DNA of 58,174 bases. Source: Fibrobacter succinogenes. Lineage in GTDB: Bacteria; Fibrobacterota; Fibrobacteria; Fibrobacterales; Fibrobacteraceae. Both the position numbers and the translations under genes were made by a program. The notes beneath the pieces are model-generated. The model was not told the origin of the DNA. It worked only from the letters and a program-made list of their open reading frames with translations, and did no database searches. Positions 52,586 through 58,174 of the stretch are shown here, piece by piece (the first letter of the stretch is position 1; each line of letters begins with the position of its first letter). The stretch spans positions 1 to 58,174 of the forward strand of contig CADCBQ010000037.1 in assembly GCA_902799745.1 (NCBI GenBank), written 5' to 3'.

Positions 52586-53366
52586 TTTCCTTACTTCCGT
52601 TTACATGATAAGACTGCGTTATAAGCTTCATAATTTCCGCAATCTTTGATTCTTCCGAAAGATATACTCTATAATCACCATTACCCCAATGACCAATATC
52701 TGAAACATCCTGTGCTATTCCATCGGGGTCAACCAGGGAGCCTTTTGACATGTTAATGAAAATCTTCAAGTTATGCTTTTGAATTTCAACATCAGCGAAA
52801 TTCTTCGGGGACTTAAATGCGATGTAAAGTTTCTTTGGTTCAACAATTACGTTGCCGAGTTTCTCAATCTCTTTTTTCAATTCTTTGTAGAGCTGAACTG
52901 TTTCCTTATCACCTTTAGCAAGTAAACTATCCTCGGTATATGTCACTGTTTTTTCAACATCTTCAGCGGTCTTTTCATCAATAATTTCGTGGCCTTCGGG
53001 CGAAAGTTTGTGCAATCTGCCAACCGTTCCACTTACGGTTGCAATCGTCTGAAGAATGGCGTAAGCATCATCAGGAGTCATTGCATAAAACTCTTTCTTT
53101 CTCTTTTTGCCATCAAATGTTTCAATAGCTCGGAGAGTCGGATTGATGCTGTCTATCATATTATGCAGTGCCAAATCCTGAAGGCGTTCATTAACCTCAT
53201 AGATTGCAAACACTCTGAATGCATAGGGTATGCATTCACTGCGATTGAGTTCCTTTAGGCGTTTCTGTAAATCATCCGCATATCCAATTTTCACATATTC
53301 AGGGAAACTTGGATTAGTAAGGATATATACAACGCCCTTACCTTCAGTTTTCTTCTTGTTTGTCAT
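52578..53366 (-). CDS. T5orf172-type GIY-YIG protein with C-terminal DUF5655
   Basis: 262 residues. The GIY-YIG-like N-terminus (about 10-85) reads GVVYILTNPSFPEYVKIGYADDLQKRLKELNRS, with the YIL and KIG landmarks and a later Glu region (ERLQDLALHNMID). The linker (about 130-160) leads to a DUF5655-like C-terminal domain (LYKELKKEIEKLGNVIVEPKKLYIAFKSPKNFADVEI to HWGNGDYRVYLSEESKIAEIMKLI). It sits between hsdM and hsdS and overlaps hsdS by 8 nt, so it is translated with them. It may be an additional nuclease or accessory of the restriction system; the role is unproven. Confidence 0.82.
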
Positions 53367-53407
53367 ACACTACCTTTAGATGTGAAAATCGTCATACCTA
53401 CTTTTGA

Positions 53408-54958
53408 TTATCCTTTTAAGTCAGCGATGATTTTGTCGATTGCCTTGCGCAATTCATTTTCACGCTTGACCATTTCTTCGATGTCTTTATTGAGCTTGTC
53501 AATGTCCACCTTCTCCCTTGTGTCCTTCTGCTCCACGTATGTAGAGACGGAAAGATTGAAGTCCTGTTCGGCAACTTCGTCAATGGAGACTAGCTTCGCT
53601 TCGTATTTCTTGTTCTTGCGTTCCACCAAGCGATTGATGATGTTCTCGATATTCTCGTCCGAGAGCTTGTTGGCATTCGTGACCTTGACACATTCCTTGC
53701 TTGCATCTACAAACAGAATCTTGTTATCCTTCTTGGATTTCTTCAAGACCATAATGCAAGTGGCTATGCTCGTGCCGAAGAACAAATTGTCAGGCATCTG
53801 AATGATGGCATCCACATAGTTGTTATCTACGAGGTATTGCCTAATCTTCTTTTCCGAACCACCACGATACATAATGCCAGGGAAACACACCACTGCAGCC
53901 GTTCCGTCCGTAGAAAGCCACGAAAGAATGTGCATCACAAAAGCCAAGTCCGCCTTGGATTTCGGAGCAAGAACACCAGCTGGGGCAAATCGTGGGTCAT
54001 TGATTAACAGCGGGTTGTCATCCCCGTCCCACTTGATTGAATACGGGGGATTTGACACGATTCCGTCAAACGGTTCATCATCCCAATGCTGCGGGTCAGT
54101 AAGGGTATCTCCATGAGCAATGTTGAACTTGTTGTAGTTCACATCGTGCAAGAACATATTGATTCTTGCAAGGTTGTAGGTAGTCAAGTTTTTCTCTTGG
54201 CCGAAGAAGCCCTTACGCACACCGTCCTTGCCAAGCACCTTGCGAAACTTCAACAGCAACGAAGCAGAACCCACAGCGGGGTCATAAGCCTTGTTCAAAT
54301 ACTTCTTACCGATGGTGATAATGCGAACCAACAGTTCAGATACTTCTTGAGGAGTGAAGAACTCGCCACCGCTCTTGCCCGCATTACTCGCATACATAGC
54401 CATCAAGTATTCGTAAGCGTCACCAAAGGCATCAATCGTATTGTCCTTGTAATCGCCCAACTTCATGTCGGCTATGCCATGCATCAGCTTACGGAGCATC
54501 TTGCACTTGTCGGCAACGGTCTTGCCTAACTTGGTGGAGTTCACATCAAAATCGTCAAACAGTCCGTCAAGGTCAGGTTCAGAGGGCGTTCCCTTCGCAG
54601 AGGCTTCAATCCCCTTGAAGACACTTTCCAAGGTTTCATTCAGGTTCTCGTCCTTGTCCGCCTTGGCCAAGACATTGCAGAAAAGCTGGCTCGGCAAGAT
54701 GAAGAAACCCTTTTCCTTTACCAAATCATCCTTGGCCTGCTTCGCTTCCTTGTCGGAAAGCTTCGCATAGTCAAAACCCTTGGCTTCCGTGGCATTGATG
54801 TAGTTGGTTATATTCTCGGAGATGTAACGGTAGAAGAGCATCCCTAGCACATACTGCTTGAAATCCCAGCCATCAACCGCCCCACGCATTTCATCGGCAA
54901 GCGCCCAAATCGCACGGTGGAGTTCGTTCCGTTCCAACTCTTTCTTGTTGTCAGCCAT
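53408..54958 (-). CDS. hsdM: Type I restriction-modification methyltransferase subunit M
   Basis: 516-residue N6-adenine methyltransferase. The N-terminal helical domain starts LHRAIWALADEMRGAVDGWDFKQYVLGMLFYRYIS. The catalytic domain has GGEFFTPQEV (197-206), SAM motif DPAVGSASLL (226-235, for the usual DPxxGSGxLL) and NPPY (303-306). The C-terminus is a coiled coil (KLNKDIEEMVKRENELRKAIDKII). ATG at 54958 (AAGGG 9 nt upstream) is preferred to TTG 54982. First gene of the operon hsdM, GIY-YIG, hsdS, partial hsdS, hsdR. Confidence 0.94.
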   Translation of the reverse strand: MADNKKELERNELHRAIWALADEMRGAVDGWDFKQYVLGMLFYRYISENITNYINATEAKGFDYAKLSDKEAKQAKDDLVKEKGFFILPSQLFCNVLAKADKDENLNETLESVFKGIEASAKGTPSEPDLDGLFDDFDVNSTKLGKTVADKCKMLRKLMHGIADMKLGDYKDNTIDAFGDAYEYLMAMYASNAGKSGGEFFTPQEVSELLVRIITIGKKYLNKAYDPAVGSASLLLKFRKVLGKDGVRKGFFGQEKNLTTYNLARINMFLHDVNYNKFNIAHGDTLTDPQHWDDEPFDGIVSNPPYSIKWDGDDNPLLINDPRFAPAGVLAPKSKADLAFVMHILSWLSTDGTAAVVCFPGIMYRGGSEKKIRQYLVDNNYVDAIIQMPDNLFFGTSIATCIMVLKKSKKDNKILFVDASKECVKVTNANKLSDENIENIINRLVERKNKKYEAKLVSIDEVAEQDFNLSVSTYVEQKDTREKVDIDKLNKDIEEMVKRENELRKAIDKIIADLKG

Positions 54959-55631
54959 AAAGTATACCCTTGAAACAGCCAAAAAAGTCTTGGCTTTCTT
55001 AACATCTTAAACTTAATTAAAGTTTGCCCCAAAGAAGAGCTTGACTTTAGCAGCACTTCGCATTTTTAAAGGGCATAGAGCCAATTTCGCTCCACAGGGG
55101 CAACCTAGATAGGCGGAAACCCTGAAGATAGCTGAATCAGGCGCCCCCCCCCTGAAAAATTTTTCAGCCCCCCCTATATCAGATTTTTTTCGGAATCGAG
55201 TGTTCAAGTAGTTAGTTAATTTCTGTTTTTCTTGACAAACTTTACACTCTCTTTTTTACCCCTCCCCTCTCAATAAAGTTCGCACTCCCAATAGGAATTT
55301 GGATTGCCCCTGGGGCTTATACTTTTTTACTTCGCCGCCCCCCATACACCCCTTAAGGGCGCCTCCCCAAAAATACCCCCTTGCCTTGCTTTGCATAGGC
55401 TTTATTTGTCCTTGCCTTGCTTTGCATTTGCCTCGCCTTATTTTGCCCTCCTTGGCCTTGTTTTGGCGACCTTTTGGGGCGACCATGATACCTCCCCATA
55501 TTAGAAAGCGTCAAAGAAGAGGTCTCTGACATCCCCCCCTATATCAAGAAGAGCCTACCACCCTATATGGTTTTGGTAGAGGCGCTGAGATACTGCACCA
55601 AACAACACTCCAACAAAAAAAGGAAGGCAAT
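54959..55631. other. 673-bp noncoding, pyrimidine-rich region with repeats and palindromes
   Basis: No convincing gene; the frames seen (for example 55256-55486 and 55299-55529) are low-complexity. Contents: a hairpin AGCCAA-N7-TTGGCT (54977-54995) and an inverted repeat AAACTT-AATTA-AAGTTT (55009-55025) in the hsdM leader; a perfect palindrome CTGAAAAATTTTTCAG (55152-55167) flanked by runs of nine and seven C; the 14-mer CCCCCCCTATATCA at 55168-55181 and 55533-55546; and 17-bp direct repeats near 55380-55427. The layout fits a replication or transfer origin or a regulatory zone between divergent operons. Confidence 0.6.
55380..55427. repeat. Direct repeats CTTGCCTTGCTTTGCAT
   Basis: Perfect 17-bp copies at 55380-55396 and 55411-55427, with 31-bp spacing, followed by degenerate versions (TTGCCTCGCCTTATTTTGCC, GGCCTTGTTTTGG) to about 55471. 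Iteron-like. Confidence 0.75.
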
Positions 55632-55739
55632 ATGGCAATGACAAAGCAACAGCGGATTAAGGCTATAAAGACAGCCCACAAAATGGGCCTCGTCAATCTA
55701 TACCAAACAAAAAACACATCCAAGCATAACAAGGGGTAG
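55632..55739 (+). CDS. Predicted 35-residue basic peptide before the ArdC-like gene
   Basis: Not recognised. ATG 55632 with a strong ribosome site (AAAGGAAGG, 5 nt upstream), ending at TAG 55737-55739, 4 nt before the next gene. The product is basic (MAMTKQQRIKAIKTAHKMG then LVNLYQTKNTSKHNKG), soluble, and could be a small DNA-binding or accessory protein. The good ribosome site and tight coupling to the ArdC-like gene support translation. Confidence 0.6.
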   Translation: MAMTKQQRIKAIKTAHKMGLVNLYQTKNTSKHNKG

Positions 55740-55743
55740 CAAC

Positions 55744-56619
55744 ATGAATAGCATTTACGAACAAGTCACCAACGCAATCATAAACCAGCTTGAACAAGGT
55801 ATTGTCCCTTGGTGTAAGCCATGGGTCTGCAACGGTCAAATTCTCAGCTATGCAACTGGCAAGCAGTATAGTTTACTCAACAGGATGCTTTTGGCAGAGC
55901 CTGGGGAGTACGCAAGTTTTTTGGAAGTTCAAAAGGCTGGAGGACGCATCCGTAAAGGCGCCAAGGCGAGCAGAATCTACTTCTGCAAGCCCCTTGTCAA
56001 GGAATTGGAGGTGGAGAAAGATGGCGTTATTACGAAGGAGGAAAAAATAACTTTCATTTTCAAGGCTTATTGCGTTTTCCACATCAGCAGCACCGATTTG
56101 GAACCCCGCTGGCAAAGGGAACAAAAACAGGAATCTGAGAATGGAAGGAACGAAGAAGCGGAAAAAATTGTCTTGGATTATACAAACAGGGAGAAAATAA
56201 ACCTAATTCATAAAGCGGATGACATCGCTTTTTTCTCACCCAGCAAAAACATGGTTCAACTACCGCCCATTAACATGTTCAAGTCGAGCAATTCCTATTA
56301 CGAAACCCTATTCCACGAACTAGGGCATAGCACAGGAACTCCAAACAGGCTCAATCGATTCACAGACGCTCCTGAGCCGTTCGGGAGTGCTTCATACTCG
56401 AAAGAAGAGCTTGTTGCAGAAATGGTTGCATCATTCGCACTTGCCCAACTAGGGCTAGACACAAAAACAACGCATAACAGTAACGCTGCATATATCAAGA
56501 ATTGGCTTGACCACATAAAGGGAAACTCTCAACTGGTTATAAGTGCAGCCGCCAAGGCTGAAAAGGCTATCAACTATATATGGGGAGGCGCCTTGAAACA
56601 GAATCAAGGGGAGGCCTAG
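55744..56619 (+). CDS. ArdC-like antirestriction protein with zincin domain
   Basis: 291 residues. The N-terminal ArdC/DUF1738 ssDNA-binding domain (about 1-120) reads IYEQVTNAIINQLEQGIVPWCKPW, YSLLNRMLL and GGRIRKGAKASRIYFCK. The C-terminal metallopeptidase-like domain has HELGHSTG (zinc ligands and Glu) and the downstream acid in YSKEELVAEMVASFALAQLG. Proteins of this build protect incoming mobile DNA from host restriction during conjugation. It lies in the same island as a type I restriction operon, on the opposite strand. Confidence 0.9.
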   Translation: MNSIYEQVTNAIINQLEQGIVPWCKPWVCNGQILSYATGKQYSLLNRMLLAEPGEYASFLEVQKAGGRIRKGAKASRIYFCKPLVKELEVEKDGVITKEEKITFIFKAYCVFHISSTDLEPRWQREQKQESENGRNEEAEKIVLDYTNREKINLIHKADDIAFFSPSKNMVQLPPINMFKSSNSYYETLFHELGHSTGTPNRLNRFTDAPEPFGSASYSKEELVAEMVASFALAQLGLDTKTTHNSNAAYIKNWLDHIKGNSQLVISAAAKAEKAINYIWGGALKQNQGEA

Positions 56620-56633
56620 GGCCTTCCCTTTTT
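56608..56633 (+). terminator. Intrinsic terminator after the ArdC-like gene
   Basis: Stem GGGGAGGCC / GGCCTTCCC (56608-56616 with 56620-56628, one G-T pair), loop TAG (the stop codon), followed by TTTTTCTTC. Confidence 0.85.
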
Positions 56634-56759
56634 CTTCTTTTGGTGGTCGAAAACAGGGGTTTAAGAGCCTTTACGGCAACTTTTTTGCATCAAAACAGGG
56701 CTTTTAAAAAAAATGTTAGAGTAGCCTTTGAAAAGCGTATTTTTATTGAGAAAAACAAT

Positions 56760-56796
56760 CCCCCCTCATGGAAGTCGGGAACTCCCATGGGGGGGG
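56760..56796. repeat. C/G-run inverted repeat before the terminal ORF
   Basis: CCCCCCTCATGG (56760-56771) pairs with CCATGGGGGGGG (56785-56796), 11 of 12 positions, around a 13-nt loop. It lies 37 nt before the ATG of the last gene and could control its translation or be a recombination or transfer site. Homopolymer runs of C and G are slippage-prone. Confidence 0.65.
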
Positions 56797-56833
56797 AATA
56801 TAACTCCGAATGCTTTTCGGAAGGATGTTTACT

Positions 56834-58174
56834 ATGAATACGACCCAACACCTAGACCTTAACTACTGTCCACCACCACCTCCTCCCCTCCCCGTTTTCG
56901 AGGAAGAGTTCATCGTTTTCAATGCTTGTCCAACCTGCAAGCTTACGAAATTTCAGAAGGAGTACAAAGGCGAGGATGGCAAGTTCCACAAATACGTAAA
57001 CAGATACCTTTCTCATACTCCTGGGGTAAAGAAGAACGGCTCCTCAAAAATGTATAAAGTTCATTTCAAGGGGAACTTTTTTCGTTTCTCGGAGCTAATG
57101 ATACTCCTTTCAGATTATGGACTGACCTGGATGAGGAACAGTTGGTGGTATAGAAACGAGAAAACTGGCGAAAACTACCACCCATCAAACTTTATTCTTG
57201 TAGATTTCGATGATTTGAGTATTCAATCGGGCGCAGCACTCGTGCGATACGATTGTGAGCATGTGAAGACATGTTTGGTCATTGAATCATCCTCTAATGA
57301 AACTGTTTTTTATTATGAAGAGGAGTATATCGAAGAATATGGCGACAACATCGGGCGTTTTGTTGCAGATAACATCAGCGGCAAGACTAAGTTCCATGTT
57401 TTCCTAAAAACAGAACCGTTCGACTACGACAACGAAACCTTGAAACAAAAATTCATCGAAGAGATAAGCAACATATTTGACCACGATATAAACACAGCCA
57501 AAGAAGCAAGAAAGAAACTGAAGGAGGGTCTCCCCCTAACATTCGATGATGAATACGCCCTTGAAACCGCCTGGGACTACAAAGCCGCCCGCACATCGCA
57601 GAAAACATTTTCTGTCCTTAACCCAGACCTTCTTGCGGAACATCCAAAACTATTTCACCGTTCATACAAGGCTGAAAGTGAAATTGGGGTTGTGTACACA
57701 TTAAACGACTTCCCTTCTATCTTCAAGGGGTTCGCTGAATACGTAACCGTTGAGCCACTTCTCCAATTCCCAAAGTCCTCTTCCCCCTGCAAGAATGGAG
57801 AGTCAACACCAGCTCGTAGTAAGCAGCAGCAAGATATAGCAGACACGGGGCTAGACCTTTCCTGTCTCCCCTGCATGACCGAAGAGTTCACACCAGCTCG
57901 TAGTAAGCAGCGGCAAGATAAAGCAGACTATAAAACATGGTTTCGTAAACGGAAATTGCGTTCTGAGGCCCCCTTTATCCTGATTTCAGCACCAAGGATT
58001 CTCAAGGAAATCGTTGATAGAAAAAACTTGCCAAGAGAGGCAAGCTACCCAATAGCCCACTGGGAAAATACATGTCTGAAGCAAAACAAGGAGAACCCAA
58101 TCAGGGTTGGTTCAAGGCACAAGATTGTTGACCTTCAAATTATCGCTCTCTGCTACAACGCAAGGGCTTTGTCG
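56834..58174 (+). CDS. Unrecognised long protein, possible primase-like, truncated by window edge
   Basis: An open frame of 447 codons from ATG 56834 (AAGGATG 7 nt upstream) to the window end without a stop. It starts MNTTQHLDLNY with a run of prolines and an NACPTCKL cysteine pair. FILVDFDDLSI (about 115-126) and SGKTKFHVFLKT (about 177-188) resemble, loosely, the acidic and sxH motifs of archaeo-eukaryotic-type primases; this is a weak clue. The middle is charged and helical. A 13-residue segment (TPARSKQQQDIAD / TPARSKQRQDKAD) occurs twice, 28 residues apart. Near the end, KTWFRKRKLRSEAPFILISAPRI and RVGSRHKIVDLQIIALCYN may be DNA-binding. No family is named; a replication or mobilization protein of the island is plausible. 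Confidence 0.65.
   Translation, partial: MNTTQHLDLNYCPPPPPPLPVFEEEFIVFNACPTCKLTKFQKEYKGEDGKFHKYVNRYLSHTPGVKKNGSSKMYKVHFKGNFFRFSELMILLSDYGLTWMRNSWWYRNEKTGENYHPSNFILVDFDDLSIQSGAALVRYDCEHVKTCLVIESSSNETVFYYEEEYIEEYGDNIGRFVADNISGKTKFHVFLKTEPFDYDNETLKQKFIEEISNIFDHDINTAKEARKKLKEGLPLTFDDEYALETAWDYKAARTSQKTFSVLNPDLLAEHPKLFHRSYKAESEIGVVYTLNDFPSIFKGFAEYVTVEPLLQFPKSSSPCKNGESTPARSKQQQDIADTGLDLSCLPCMTEEFTPARSKQRQDKADYKTWFRKRKLRSEAPFILISAPRILKEIVDRKNLPREASYPIAHWENTCLKQNKENPIRVGSRHKIVDLQIIALCYNARALS
57776..57928. repeat. Imperfect 84-bp-period tandem duplication inside the terminal ORF
   Basis: Segments 57776-57844 and 57860-57928 align with an 84-bp offset. The last 39 bp of each (57806-57844 and 57890-57928) differ at only two positions, the first 30 are more divergent. 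The period is 28 codons, so the frame is kept. Confidence 0.85.

Noticed and set aside
55256..55529. Short frames on both strands in the 55.3-55.5 kb region
   Set aside because: Low-complexity translations of C/T-rich repeats, no ribosome sites and no domains.

Overview
The window looks like Fibrobacter succinogenes or a very close relative (Fibrobacterota). The main evidence is a run of secreted xylan-degrading enzymes that share the Fibrobacter-specific C-terminal module FPm-1, one of which carries the catalytic tetrad published for F. succinogenes Axe6B at the same residue numbers (S44, E194, D270, H273). A TIGR02147-type regulator, a family expanded in Fibrobacter, lies upstream of them.

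Positions 1-17700 (minus strand) hold a hemicellulose locus: a GH27 alpha-galactosidase (cut by the window edge), a CE1 esterase, a GH43 enzyme, two CE6 acetyl xylan esterases, a GH30 xylanase and two tandem GH43 arabinofuranosidase-like enzymes. Upstream are a lipoprotein and a TIGR02147 regulator in one operon. Seven of the promoters share one layout: a 15-bp palindrome (consensus TKGACAAnnnGTCMA) followed 42-43 nt later by a TAATTTT/TATTTT element. This is the strongest new signal in the window and reads like the operator of a local xylan regulon that includes the regulator itself.

Positions 17880-25885 (plus strand) form a zinc-acquisition block: a Fur/Zur-like repressor with a palindromic box at its own promoter, a His/Cys-rich small protein, ZnuA, ZnuC and ZnuB, a small exported CCSQG protein, a second His/Cys-rich protein, a His/Asp-rich lipoprotein, a ZnuD-like TonB-dependent receptor and a COG0523 GTPase.

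Positions 25960-31351 hold two damaged genes. metH has two internal deletions with frameshifts, and a GH44-like glycosidase has one. Natural decay and assembly error cannot be told apart from sequence alone.

Positions 31397-45531 are chromosomal housekeeping and signalling: a DUF975 membrane protein, Vsr, a flavodoxin lipoprotein, an HD-GYP protein, DivIVA-like and YggU-like proteins, a degenerate GGDEF protein, hisE-hisG, a degenerate EAL-HDOD protein, recR, engB, mlaE-mlaF, pyrC, aroD and a PTS EIIA protein.

Positions 45580 to the end are a tRNA-Val followed by the start of a mobile island. It contains a tyrosine recombinase, a type I restriction-modification operon (hsdM, a GIY-YIG/DUF5655 protein, hsdS, a partial hsdS and hsdR), a repeat-rich noncoding stretch, a 35-codon ORF, an ArdC-like antirestriction protein and a long unrecognised ORF that runs off the window. 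hsdS carries two kinds of slippage-prone repeat: three in-frame 12-bp AELS repeats between its target-recognition domains, and a (TTGC)10 tract at its 3' end. Changing the tract by one repeat would fuse hsdS to a third target-recognition domain.
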